NCBI GenBank assembly: GCA_037189845.1
Contig: JBBCIS010000007.1
Location: 111,926 to 175,925, forward strand
Source: JAMLHH01 sp037189845
GTDB taxonomy: Bacteria; Bacteroidota; Bacteroidia; Chitinophagales; JADIYW01
Length of the DNA: 64,000 nucleotides
Reading direction: 5' to 3'
Shown: one piece after another, positions 36,312-45,096 of the stretch
Layout of the letters: every line of letters begins with the position of its first letter
Position numbering within the stretch: position 1 is the stretch's first letter
The notes under the pieces: model-generated
The model's database searches: none
What the model was told of the DNA's origin: nothing
What the model saw: the letters and a program-made list of their open reading frames with translations, nothing else
Position numbers and translations under genes: made by a program

Positions 36312-37355
36312 ATGTCTATAATTTTCAAAAAAGGACTCATTTCCTGGTCAAAATATAAAAAAAGGATACTTCCATGGGAAGAAACCAGGAATCCATATCA
36401 TATTTGGCTGAGAGAAATTATTTTGCAGCAGACAAGAGTCGAACAAGGTGCTGCGTATTATCAGAAGTTTTTAAAAGCTTATCCGCAGGTAAAGGACCTG
36501 GCTGATGCTCCGCTGGAAGAGGTATATAAAAACTGGGAAGGGTTGGGTTATTACTCCAGGGCAAGAAATCTCAGGCACGCAGCGCAACAGATTACAGGAG
36601 ATTATCTGGGGATTTTTCCTGAGGATTATGATGAGATATTAAAATTGAAAGGAGTCGGAGAATATACGGCAGCTGCGATCGTATCCTTTGCCTATGATTT
36701 ACCTTATGCGGTACTGGATGGTAACGTCTACAGGGTGTTGTCAAGATACTTTGGCATAGATATTCCGATTGATACGACTGCCGGAAAAAAATATTTTAAA
36801 ATCCTTGCTCAGGAATGTCTTGATATATCCGCTCCGGCAATATATAATCAGGCTATTATGGATTTCGGAGCAGTGATATGTAAACCTCAGCAGCCATTGT
36901 GCAACCATTGCCCGTTCTCTTCTGATTGCATAGCCTATAATACAGATCGTATACAGGAATTACCTGTGAAATCTAAAAAGCTGATCAAGCAGGAACGATT
37001 TTTTAATTATCTCGTGATGAGTGACGGGAAAAATATTGTGATTCAACAAAGAACAGAGAAGGATATCTGGCAGCATCTTTTTCAGTTTCCTATGATAGAA
37101 ACTTCTGATTCATTGATGACGTTGGAGGATATTGAAGCAGCTTCTAAAAATATCTTATATCCGATAAAAGAAAGTAAAGTATATAAGCAGGCTCTTACAC
37201 ATCGCAATATTGTGGCGAAGTTTTTTCTTATTCAGGTGAATAACATAGAGTTGAAGGACAACTGGACAAAGATTAAAACAGATGAATTAGATACGTATGG
37301 ATTCCCAAAAATAATCCGAGATTATTTGTCTGAAAACAATAATTATATATATTAG
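36312..37355 (+). CDS. mutY: A/G-specific adenine glycosylase
   Basis: 347 residues. Helix-hairpin-helix LKGVGEYTAAAI followed by catalytic Asp in AVLDGNVYRVLSR, catalytic Glu in LQQTRVEQG, a 4Fe-4S loop CKPQQPLCNHCPFSSDC, and a C-terminal NUDIX-like domain (about 230-345; VIQQRTEKDIWQHLFQFP) that recognises 8-oxoG. It removes adenine opposite 8-oxoguanine. The mutY-ssb-gldE-gldD order is common in Bacteroidota and seen here. Confidence 0.96.
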   Translation: MSIIFKKGLISWSKYKKRILPWEETRNPYHIWLREIILQQTRVEQGAAYYQKFLKAYPQVKDLADAPLEEVYKNWEGLGYYSRARNLRHAAQQITGDYLGIFPEDYDEILKLKGVGEYTAAAIVSFAYDLPYAVLDGNVYRVLSRYFGIDIPIDTTAGKKYFKILAQECLDISAPAIYNQAIMDFGAVICKPQQPLCNHCPFSSDCIAYNTDRIQELPVKSKKLIKQERFFNYLVMSDGKNIVIQQRTEKDIWQHLFQFPMIETSDSLMTLEDIEAASKNILYPIKESKVYKQALTHRNIVAKFFLIQVNNIELKDNWTKIKTDELDTYGFPKIIRDYLSENNNYIY

Positions 37356-37390
37356 ATATAGTTCTTTTTAATGGTGTTAAAATTTTGGTT

Positions 37391-37816
37391 ATGAGAGGAA
37401 TTAATAAGGTGATGTTAATAGGTAGAGTTGGCATGGAGCCGGAGTTGAGAAAAATGGAAAATTCTCGTTCGAAATTGAATCTTAGACTGGCTACAACGGA
37501 GAGTTATAAAAATCCTAATGGCGAGTGGCAGGATATTACTGACTGGCATACGATAGTCATGTGGGGACCAATGGCAGAAAGAGGAGAAAAAGATATAAAA
37601 AAAGGAACGCTGATATATATAGAAGGAAAAATCAGAACGCGTTCATGGGAAGATAAAGAAGGACATAAAAGATATACTACTGAGATTATTGCGGAGTATT
37701 ATCAGAATTTATCTCCGAGAGAAAATCAACCGAGAGAAAATAATAGCATCAATCATGCTGAAGACAGCGTAGATTATAGTAAATTAAGCTCTTCGGAAGA
37801 AAATCTTCCATTCTAG
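37391..37816 (+). CDS. ssb: Single-stranded DNA-binding protein
   Basis: 141 residues. ATG at 37391 (MRGINKVMLIGRVGMEPELR) is preferred to the in-frame TTG 6 bases earlier. OB-fold patterns LNLRLATTESYKNPNGEWQD, WHTIVMWG and GTLIYIEGKIRTRSWEDKEG are followed by a flexible tail and the acidic tip SSSEENLPF, which recruits replication and repair proteins. It protects ssDNA. Confidence 0.95.
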   Translation: MRGINKVMLIGRVGMEPELRKMENSRSKLNLRLATTESYKNPNGEWQDITDWHTIVMWGPMAERGEKDIKKGTLIYIEGKIRTRSWEDKEGHKRYTTEIIAEYYQNLSPRENQPRENNSINHAEDSVDYSKLSSSEENLPF

Positions 37817-37839
37817 ATTGTTAACCTAAAACGCAGATC

Positions 37840-39201
37840 TTGGACAGTAGTTCTCCCGTACCGCTTGGACCCTTTCTATTTTTAGTAAGTAATTTATCGG
37901 ATTTTTTCGGTGAGAGCCTTATTCCTGTTCTCGTTAATATTTGTTTGCTGGTAATATTCATATTTCTGACCGGGGTAATTTCTTCGGTGGAAACTTCCTT
38001 TTTTTCCATGACCAATGCAGAGAGGAAGGAATTAGAGAAAGCTTCTGAAGGGAATGATGTGTCCATACTGAAATTACTGGATGAGCCTAAGAAATTACTG
38101 AGTACAATACTTCTGTTCAATCTGATATTGTATTTCCTGATTGTATGGGTAGGTTTCAGGATCTTTTATCTCATATCTGCAGGCCTGGGATTTTTGCCGC
38201 ATTCGTATGTAGGACTTATTATCGTTTTGGTAAGTATTGTGCTGCTAAGATTGATTTTCGGAGAGATTGCACCCAAAGTGTATGCCGTGCAGAATAATCT
38301 CAAAGTTGCCCGGAAATCACTTTGGCTTGTCAGATTGCTGAACTTTTTACTCAAGCCATTAGCACATTTGTTTTTAACGAGTGCCGGAATACTGGAAAAA
38401 AAGTTTGAAAAGTATAATCGCGGTGCCTTGGCAGAAGAGCTCGGACAAGCATTGGATCATGTGACTGAGCGATCCTCACAACAAGGAGTAGAAGAAAGAA
38501 ATCTTCTGAAAGGAATTGTCAAGTTTGGCAATATCTATGCTACACAAATCATGCGTGCGCGGGTGGATGTGGTGTGTATAGATATCAATTTGAATTTTCA
38601 CGAGCTACTGGATACAGTCAGAGACTCGGGATATTCCAGAATTCCGGTTTGTAACGGTGATCTTGATAATACTACGGGTATTATTTATGCAAAAGATTTA
38701 CTGTTTCACCTGAATGAAGATGATAGTTTTAACTGGCATCCGCTCATCAAGCCTGCCTTGTTTATCCCTGAAAGTAAAAAAATTGATGCATTGCTGGAAG
38801 AATTTCAGACCAGACGTGTGCATATGGCTATTGTTGTGGATGAATATGGCGGAGCATCCGGATTGGTGACATTGGAGGACGTACTGGAAGAAGTGATCGG
38901 CGAAATCAAAGATGAATTTGATGACATCCATGAAATTGATTACAGAAAAATTGATGCGTATAATTACCTTTTTGAAGGAAAAACCGGTGTTAATGACGTC
39001 TGTAAAGTATTAGGTTTCCCAATAGATACTTTTGAGGAAATCAGAGGAGAAGCTGATACTATTGCCGGAATGTTGCTAGAAATAAAAGGAGAATTACCCG
39101 AGCATGGAGAGGAAATAGAAATAAATGGTTTTACCTTTAAGGTGATGGAAATGAATGCTACGCGCATAGTGAAAGTTAAAATCACCATACATGAATCTTA
39201 A
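37840..39201 (+). CDS. gldE: Gliding motility-associated protein GldE (CNNM/CorC-type)
   Basis: 453 residues from a TTG start. An N-terminal DUF21/CNNM membrane domain (about 20-190, four spans; GVISSVETSFFSMTNAERKE) is followed by two CBS domains (about 215-345; VDVVCIDINLNFHELLDTVR, VHMAIVVDEYGGASGLVTLE) and a CorC/HlyC C-terminal domain. The family includes magnesium transporters; the Bacteroidota member next to gldD is called GldE and is linked to gliding or T9SS. Overlaps gldD by 11 bases, so they are translationally coupled. Confidence 0.9.
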   Translation: MDSSSPVPLGPFLFLVSNLSDFFGESLIPVLVNICLLVIFIFLTGVISSVETSFFSMTNAERKELEKASEGNDVSILKLLDEPKKLLSTILLFNLILYFLIVWVGFRIFYLISAGLGFLPHSYVGLIIVLVSIVLLRLIFGEIAPKVYAVQNNLKVARKSLWLVRLLNFLLKPLAHLFLTSAGILEKKFEKYNRGALAEELGQALDHVTERSSQQGVEERNLLKGIVKFGNIYATQIMRARVDVVCIDINLNFHELLDTVRDSGYSRIPVCNGDLDNTTGIIYAKDLLFHLNEDDSFNWHPLIKPALFIPESKKIDALLEEFQTRRVHMAIVVDEYGGASGLVTLEDVLEEVIGEIKDEFDDIHEIDYRKIDAYNYLFEGKTGVNDVCKVLGFPIDTFEEIRGEADTIAGMLLEIKGELPEHGEEIEINGFTFKVMEMNATRIVKVKITIHES

Positions 39202-39784
39202 GCACCTTATTTTTTATACCTGTTGCCTGTTATTGTTCACTTCCTGCAAAGAGGAATATACACCGAAACCCAGCGGATATTTTCAGCCAGATCTACCTGA
39301 GCATGCTTATAAAAAATATGAAAATAATGTCTGTCCCTGCACTTTTGAAGTGCCGGTATATGCTGAAATAGAAAAAGAAAATCATTTTTTTGATGAAAAG
39401 CCGGAGCATCCTTGTTGGGTGAATGTAAATTTCCCTGCTTTGAATGCAACCATTTATCTATCATATAAAGATGTCAGAAACAGGGCATACTTTGAAAAAG
39501 TAATAGAAGATAGCTACAGGCTGACATTCAAGCACAGTCAGAAAGCAGATTTTATAGATGAGGAGGAAATCAATATTCCGGAACATCGTGTTTTCGGATA
39601 TCAGTTTGATGTAGGAGGTGACGCGGCATCCAGTACACAGTTTTTCATTACAGACAGTGTTCGCCATTATATCAGAGGAGCACTGTATTTTAAATCAACT
39701 CCTAATGTAGATTCGGTACTGCCTGTATTGGATTTTCTGAAGAAGGATATGGAGCACCTGATCAGCACTTTGGAATGGAAGTAG
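39191..39784 (+). CDS. gldD: Gliding motility lipoprotein GldD
   Basis: 197 residues. A lipoprotein signal with lipobox LFTSC and acceptor Cys19. GldD patterns follow: PKPSGYFQPDLPEHAYKKYE, CPCTFEVPVYAEI, PCWVNVNFPALNATIYLSYK. GldD is an outer-membrane-associated lipoprotein needed for gliding and T9SS function in Flavobacterium. Coupled to gldE by overlap. Confidence 0.92.
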   Translation: MNLKHLIFYTCCLLLFTSCKEEYTPKPSGYFQPDLPEHAYKKYENNVCPCTFEVPVYAEIEKENHFFDEKPEHPCWVNVNFPALNATIYLSYKDVRNRAYFEKVIEDSYRLTFKHSQKADFIDEEEINIPEHRVFGYQFDVGGDAASSTQFFITDSVRHYIRGALYFKSTPNVDSVLPVLDFLKKDMEHLISTLEWK

Positions 39785-39815
39785 CAAATCATTATATTGT
39801 AATAAATTCATTACT

Positions 39816-40562
39816 ATGAAAAAGAATTTGATATCAACTGTCACTTTATTCATAATCACTGCTTTTGCTGTATTTGCTCAAAACGAAGTCAAGCTATATA
39901 AGTCGTATAATGACTATCTGGAGAAAAAACCTGACATCATTTATAATGAGTTGGTAGGTATTCATCCTGATGTCGTGAATGAGAAAGTGCATAAAAGTAT
40001 TTGTAGCCCCAAAATTTATGTACTGGATGAAAATAAAAAAAAGGCAACTATATCAATTGTAGATTATTGGGGATTTGAGTACAAAGGAATTTTATTCAGA
40101 AATAGTGATAAGAAATTACAGAGGTTAAAAGAAAAATATCCGGAAAAGAGATATTATGCACTAATAGACACGATTGACAACGGTCTTTACTATTGGGAAA
40201 ATGCCCTTTTGGTATTGAAAAGATATATGGATGTTAAAGGAGTGAATTCTGCATATTCGTTCGTAGATTATGGGTCGTACACACGCTTTTCTAATACAGT
40301 CGATGGAGAACTCAATTGGGATATAAATAGCTTGATACAACAACATCCAAAGTTAGAATCTTTACCTGATTGTTACTGTGATAATTTAGAGAAGAAGCCC
40401 AAAATGTATATAGATAGAAAAACCGGACAATTTAGGTGCTTATTTTATTACGAGACTTTTATTGCGACAAGTACACCAGATTTCCCATATACATTAGATC
40501 CAGTGATAAACAAGTTGGATATTCATAGGGAATGTATTAAAAAAATCAAGTCAGCCAAATAA
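39816..40562 (+). CDS. Secreted protein of unknown function
   Basis: 248 residues. Signal peptide ends at AVFAQ. The mature part is rich in Tyr, Lys and Asp with no known motif (NEVKLYKSYNDYLEKKPDII, YWGFEYKGILF, CYCDNLEKKPKMYIDRKTG). Two or three cysteines (SICSPK, DCYCDN) could form disulfides. It begins 31 bases after gldD and may be in the same unit; no function can be inferred. Confidence 0.6.
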   Translation: MKKNLISTVTLFIITAFAVFAQNEVKLYKSYNDYLEKKPDIIYNELVGIHPDVVNEKVHKSICSPKIYVLDENKKKATISIVDYWGFEYKGILFRNSDKKLQRLKEKYPEKRYYALIDTIDNGLYYWENALLVLKRYMDVKGVNSAYSFVDYGSYTRFSNTVDGELNWDINSLIQQHPKLESLPDCYCDNLEKKPKMYIDRKTGQFRCLFYYETFIATSTPDFPYTLDPVINKLDIHRECIKKIKSAK

Positions 40563-40641
40563 TGCTTTTGACAGCATTTTGAACATTTTCAAATAAATAC
40601 TCTATTTTAAAATCCGGTTCATTGAGAATCCGGTTGGTTAT

Positions 40642-42744
40642 ATGTCTCACGTTCTAGATACACCTATAGAATTTTTAAAAGGAGTAGGCCCTGAAAAAGC
40701 CGCTATACTCAAGCGCGAAGTCAATATACATACCTTTGGAGATCTGCTGGACTATTACCCATACAGATACATTGACAGGTCAAAATTTTCTACAGTATCA
40801 GAGCTGACAGATGCCAATACCTATATCCAGCTCAAAGGAAGATTTATTAAAATAGAAGAAATCGGACAAGCAAGGGGCAAGCGATTAGTCGGACATTTTC
40901 AGGATGAAACAGGAGTCGTAGAAGTCGTCTGGTTCAATGCGACCAAATGGATCAAAGAATTTATCAAGCTGAATGAAGTGTATGTTTTGTTTGATAAGCC
41001 ATCCTTATTCAATGGTAAATTCAATTTTACCCATCCAGAAATAGAAACTTTTACATCTTACCAGACCAGCGGTAAACAGGGCTATCAGGCTCTTTACAAT
41101 ACTACGGACAAGATGAAAACCAAGTGGCTGGATTCCAGAGCTATGCTCAAATTAGTGAATCAGCTTCTGCTGACCATCAGGCCCGAAGATATTCTGGAAA
41201 TCATTCCTGACTATCTGATTGATCAATATCAATTAGTGGACAGATATACATCAGCGGTGCAGATACATCAGCCTACTTCTATACAGGACCAGCAGAATGC
41301 CATCCGCAGAATGAAGTTTGAAGAGCTGTTTATTCTGCAACTGCAGCTTGTCAGACTTCGCCTGCTGAGAACCAGGGAACAAGGTCTTATCTTCGGTCAG
41401 GTCGGACAGGTTTTCAATGATTTTTATCACCAATATCTGCCTTTTGAGCTGACCAATGCACAGAAAAGAGTTCTCAAAGAAATCCGTAAAGATACCTTGG
41501 CCGGGTCACAGATGAATCGATTACTACAGGGAGATGTAGGCAGCGGTAAAACAATGGTAGCATTGCTCACTATGCTCATGGGAGTAGATAATGGTTTCCA
41601 GGCAGCACTGATGGCTCCGACTGAAATTCTTGTACAGCAACACTTCTCCGGTATACAGGATCTTGTACAACCTTTGGGATTAAATGTTGAAATTCTCACC
41701 GGTTCGGTCAAAGGAAAAAAACGGAAAGAAATTCTGCAGCGCCTCGAATCCGGAGAAATACGCATCCTGATCGGTACACATGCTCTGATAGAGCCTGTAG
41801 TAAAATTCAGGAATCTTGGAATAGTCGTTATTGATGAACAACATAGATTCGGAGTACAGCAGCGGGCTCAATTGAGAAGTAAGTCAGCTATACCGCCACA
41901 TATACTGGTGATGACCGCCACACCTATTCCAAGATCGCTGGCAATGGTGTTTTATGGTGATCTGGATTATTCCGTAATAGATGAATTACCTCCCGGAAGA
42001 AAGCCGATTACAACCGTACACAAGACAGATGCGCAACGACTGGCTGTGTATGGGTTTATGAAAAGTGAGATAGCCAAAGGCCGCCAGATATACATCGTCT
42101 ATCCCTTGATCGAGGAGTCTGAAAAATCTGATCTTGCGTCGCTCATGGAAGGATATGAAAATCTGCTGCAATCTTTTCCCCGGCCGCAATATCAAATCAG
42201 CGTCGTACACGGTAAAATGAAACCTGAGATAAAGGATGAAGAAATGCAGCGTTTTATCCGTCGTGAGACCCACATCATGGTTGCTACCACTGTGATAGAA
42301 GTCGGTGTGAATGTTCCCAATGCCTCCGTGATGGTCATAGAAAACGCAGAGAGATTCGGTTTGTCCCAGCTACACCAATTGAGAGGTCGGGTCGGTCGTG
42401 GTGCAGAACAGTCTTTTTGCATACTGATGACCGGCAATAAGCTTTCCAGTGAAGGCAAAATCCGGATTCAGACGATGTGCAATACCAATGACGGGTTCAA
42501 AGTTTCAGAAGTAGATTTGGACCTTCGAGGTCCGGGAGATATCGAAGGCACACAGCAGAGCGGAGATATCAGGCTCAAAGTTTCTAACCTTGCATTAGAC
42601 AAAGCAATTTTAGAAGAGGCCAGAAATGCAGCTGTGAAACTACTGGAACAGGATCCGGGCCTGGATATGCCTCCACATCACGGTTTGAAATATTATTTTT
42701 CACATCATGCGACCTTGAAAAAAGATTGGAGCCAGGTGCTTTAA
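40642..42744 (+). CDS. recG: ATP-dependent DNA helicase RecG
   Basis: 700 residues. The N-terminal wedge/OB domain (about 60-150; YIQLKGRFIKIEEIGQARGK) precedes superfamily 2 helicase motifs: GDVGSGKTMVALL (Walker A), DEQHRFG (motif II), TATPIPRSLA (motif III), and TTVIEVGVNVPNA with QLRGRVGRG (V-VI). RecG remodels stalled forks. It ends just before a GC-rich element that separates it from the convergent gene. Confidence 0.96.
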   Translation: MSHVLDTPIEFLKGVGPEKAAILKREVNIHTFGDLLDYYPYRYIDRSKFSTVSELTDANTYIQLKGRFIKIEEIGQARGKRLVGHFQDETGVVEVVWFNATKWIKEFIKLNEVYVLFDKPSLFNGKFNFTHPEIETFTSYQTSGKQGYQALYNTTDKMKTKWLDSRAMLKLVNQLLLTIRPEDILEIIPDYLIDQYQLVDRYTSAVQIHQPTSIQDQQNAIRRMKFEELFILQLQLVRLRLLRTREQGLIFGQVGQVFNDFYHQYLPFELTNAQKRVLKEIRKDTLAGSQMNRLLQGDVGSGKTMVALLTMLMGVDNGFQAALMAPTEILVQQHFSGIQDLVQPLGLNVEILTGSVKGKKRKEILQRLESGEIRILIGTHALIEPVVKFRNLGIVVIDEQHRFGVQQRAQLRSKSAIPPHILVMTATPIPRSLAMVFYGDLDYSVIDELPPGRKPITTVHKTDAQRLAVYGFMKSEIAKGRQIYIVYPLIEESEKSDLASLMEGYENLLQSFPRPQYQISVVHGKMKPEIKDEEMQRFIRRETHIMVATTVIEVGVNVPNASVMVIENAERFGLSQLHQLRGRVGRGAEQSFCILMTGNKLSSEGKIRIQTMCNTNDGFKVSEVDLDLRGPGDIEGTQQSGDIRLKVSNLALDKAILEEARNAAVKLLEQDPGLDMPPHHGLKYYFSHHATLKKDWSQVL

Positions 42745-42746
42745 CG

Positions 42747-42860
42747 TAAGTTTTGAGCACGTACCTCCGTTGCACTGCGGGTCAGGCAATTCGCTTGTAT
42801 GACTCCTTTTTATTTCGTCATATCGCTGCTGTCCTTCGTGCATTTATCCGGGAAATCGTT
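42747..42860. repeat. GC-rich intergenic element, copy 3 (weak)
   Basis: This lies between convergent genes. It includes CGGGTCAGGCAATTCGCT (42778-42795), similar in layout to the CGGGCT-T/A-TC cores at 6963 and 31494, then TCATATCGCTGCTGTCC and CGGGAAATCG. It is noncoding and GC-richer than the flanks. Relatedness is by eye and weaker than for the other two. Confidence 0.3.
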
Positions 42861-42863
42861 CGC

Positions 42864-43355
42864 TTAGAAAGAATAATCTGTTACTGGATTTCCATTGATG
42901 ATGGTGCCATCCAATATAAAAGCTGCATCCCCTTTCTTGAACAGAAAAAATAACATTGGCCATGCAATTGTCAATCCTAAACCTAACCCTACACCTAAGA
43001 CCATGCCTTTGATATCTTTCGGTTGAATGATAGTTCCACCTATCAAATCTATTGTCTGGCCATTCACTGTATTGACAGATTTCAATCTCACTTCAACAGA
43101 TCCGGATCTGCCTACCGATCTTTTGGATGTCATTTGTACGTCTGTAATGACCGGAGCACCTTCTGCAATCACAATATTTCCTTCTGAATCCCTGACCGCC
43201 TGCGCAATTACAAAAGATGAATTTGTTCTTTGCTCGCTGTCAATAATCCCGACAGTTTTAACCAAAACAGTTGTTGATCTTTTCAAAGTTCCGTTTGCAA
43301 AACCTGATTGTAGAATGAGAACAAATGCAAAAAATAAAGCAATACCTTTTTTCAT
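42864..43355 (-). CDS. Exported protein of unknown function
   Basis: 163 residues. Signal peptide ends at GFANG. A beta-rich region follows (STTVLVKTVGIIDSEQRTNS, NIVIAEGAPVITDV, VEVRLKSVNTVNGQTIDLIG) and then a Gly-rich hydrophobic segment (MVLGVGLGLGLTIAWPMLFF, about 115-138), and a final short strand. It may be an inner- or outer-membrane-associated protein. I do not recognise the family. It has a TATCTTTG box 120 bases away, but that faces the tRNA gene on the other strand. Confidence 0.55.
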   Translation of the reverse strand: MKKGIALFFAFVLILQSGFANGTLKRSTTVLVKTVGIIDSEQRTNSSFVIAQAVRDSEGNIVIAEGAPVITDVQMTSKRSVGRSGSVEVRLKSVNTVNGQTIDLIGGTIIQPKDIKGMVLGVGLGLGLTIAWPMLFFLFKKGDAAFILDGTIINGNPVTDYSF

Positions 43356-43473
43356 CTTTTAACCGTTTGACATAAACATACAGAATGAAATAACTTGAAA
43401 TTGTTATAAAACACAAAAAGAATAATTTTCTAAAAAACCATTCAAAAGTTCGTTTTAAAAGAAAAAAACTTTT

Positions 43474-43481
43474 TATCTTTG
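43474..43481 (+). promoter_or_regulatory. Promoter of tRNA-Arg
   Basis: TATCTTTGCAC, a perfect -7 box, lies 24 bases before the tRNA. The extended string equals the one at 22159. Confidence 0.6.
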
Positions 43482-43505
43482 CACTCGCTATTACAAAATT
43501 AGCAA

Positions 43506-43581
43506 GGCCGCGTAGCTCAGGGGATAGAGCAACTGCCTTCTAAGCAGTCGGTCGAACGTTCGATTCGTTCCGCGGTCACCA
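43506..43581 (+). tRNA. tRNA-Arg (anticodon TCT)
   Basis: Cloverleaf of 76 bases with encoded CCA. Acceptor GGCCGCG pairs with CGCGGTC (one G-U at position 2). Anticodon arm ACTGC-CTTCTAA-GCAGT places TCT at 34-36, reading AGA. T-arm contains GTTCGATTC. Promoter upstream, terminator downstream. Confidence 0.95.
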
Positions 43582-43589
43582 GGAAAATA

Positions 43590-43630
43590 AGGGGCTTTGA
43601 GTTGATAAAACTTTAAGCCTCTTTTTATTT
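43590..43630 (+). terminator. Terminator of tRNA-Arg
   Basis: Stem AGGGGCTT (43590-43597) with AAGCCTCT (43615-43622), one G-U pair, inner AGTT/AACT helix, followed by TTTTTATTT. Confidence 0.7.
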
Positions 43631-43645
43631 GCATATGATTTGCAT
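43627..43645. repeat. Direct repeat ATTTGCAT beside tRNA-Arg
   Basis: ATTTGCAT occurs at 43627-43634 and 43638-43645, 11 bases apart, about one helical turn. It lies 46 bases after the tRNA 3' end, a frequent integration target. No integrase or duplicated tRNA end is in the window. Nothing else is recognisable up to 43798. Confidence 0.4.
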
Positions 43646-43798
43646 AAAATTCCCGGTCTATAGTTGGAAATTTTTGTTTTTAATCTATTTACCGAAGAGT
43701 AAAAAGATACAAACTTTTGTGTATTAATAAATGTTCTTGCCGATCCATTATCCCTAACCGAATCGATCTTTTACTAGTCTACTTAACTAACGATCACT

Positions 43799-45037
43799 TT
43801 AACTCAGCTTCCCCTTCACATCAAATGCGTCACGCAATCCGTTTCCAAGCAAATTAAATGCTAATACGAGAATCATAATAGCGATACCCGGAGCTAATGC
43901 AAGAAAAGCTTTACCTTCTATAAAAAGATAATTATGGTGCTCATTCAACATGACTCCCCAGGATGGCATAGGAGGGCGCACACCGATACCCACCAGGCTT
44001 AATCCGGCTTCTACCAGAATTGCAGAAGCAAAATCTGATGCAGCAATCACCATGATTGGTCCTATAATATTAGGTAAGATATGTTTGAATATGGTTCTGA
44101 AATGTCCGAAGCCCAAGCCTTTCGCAGCCTGTATGTATTCCATCTCACGGACAGCCATCACCTGGCCTCTTACGATGCGCGCAACTTCTACCCACATGGA
44201 CAGACCTACAGCAAGATATATCACCCAGAATCTGTCAACCCTTCCATCCAATGCAAAAGTCAATGCCATTGCTAAAAGTATCGTAGGAACAGCCCAGATG
44301 ACATTGATCAGCCACATGATGATATTATCCACTACTCCTTTAAAATATCCCGCTACAGCACCTAAGAAAATACCTATCGTCATCGATATCAATACTGCAA
44401 TAAATCCTACAGAAATAGATACCCTCACACCGAAAAGCAAGCGGCTCAAAATATCTCTTCCATAATTATCCGTACCTAACCAAAAGGTTTTCTGAATAAT
44501 ATTTTGGGACGCTATCTGAGCTTTTGCCTGCTCTATATCCTGAGAAATAATGACACCCTTGGCATCTTTGAACTGAATATTATTACCTACTACTTTTATA
44601 TCGCTTCCTTCAACAGGAATACCGTAAATAATTTCAGGAATGCTGACTTTTGTTTCCAGTGGAGGAATGTGGTCTCCTTTGTATAATTGAGCTACCAGCT
44701 CAGCTTCATCCCATTGATATCCGGTAACGGGAAGCATTTTGTAGGGATTTTCTTTTCCCCTGGCAATCCGCCGGAAGATATTCATTTTTTCTTCTTCCTT
44801 GTTTTTCCTCACTTTTAGAATAGTGATCTGATAGTTCGGATTTTTGTTTGCCAGCTCAAGAATCTGGTCATTAGCGTCCGGAGTCCCATCCGGAGCCAGT
44901 ACAGGAGCGAAAATTGCCAGAAAGACTGCAAAAAGTATGACAAACAGGCTGAATACAGCCGGTTTATTCTTTTTAAGCCTTACCCATGCTTTATATAGAG
45001 GAGCTTCTTTGTATTGTGGTTTTTGTTGTAATGCCAT
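43799..45037 (-). CDS. Oligopeptide/dipeptide-type ABC transporter permease (DppC/OppC family)
   Basis: 412 residues, longer than the usual 290-310. TM1 (about 27-48) is followed by a hydrophilic insert of about 140 residues, then the normal BPD_transp_1 core with five spans, DNYGRDILSRLLFGVRVSIS, and the EAA loop EYIQAAKGLGFGHFRTIFKH. It forms the second permease of a peptide or nickel importer; the first permease, binding protein and ATPases are not in this window, so the gene is orphaned here. The large insert lies outside the membrane, presumably periplasmic. Confidence 0.85.
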   Translation of the reverse strand: MALQQKPQYKEAPLYKAWVRLKKNKPAVFSLFVILFAVFLAIFAPVLAPDGTPDANDQILELANKNPNYQITILKVRKNKEEEKMNIFRRIARGKENPYKMLPVTGYQWDEAELVAQLYKGDHIPPLETKVSIPEIIYGIPVEGSDIKVVGNNIQFKDAKGVIISQDIEQAKAQIASQNIIQKTFWLGTDNYGRDILSRLLFGVRVSISVGFIAVLISMTIGIFLGAVAGYFKGVVDNIIMWLINVIWAVPTILLAMALTFALDGRVDRFWVIYLAVGLSMWVEVARIVRGQVMAVREMEYIQAAKGLGFGHFRTIFKHILPNIIGPIMVIAASDFASAILVEAGLSLVGIGVRPPMPSWGVMLNEHHNYLFIEGKAFLALAPGIAIMILVLAFNLLGNGLRDAFDVKGKLS

Positions 45038-45096
45038 GTACTTCTAAAATACAATTATTCCTTTCAAAAATGGTAAAACCCTGCTTATCTGTATCA

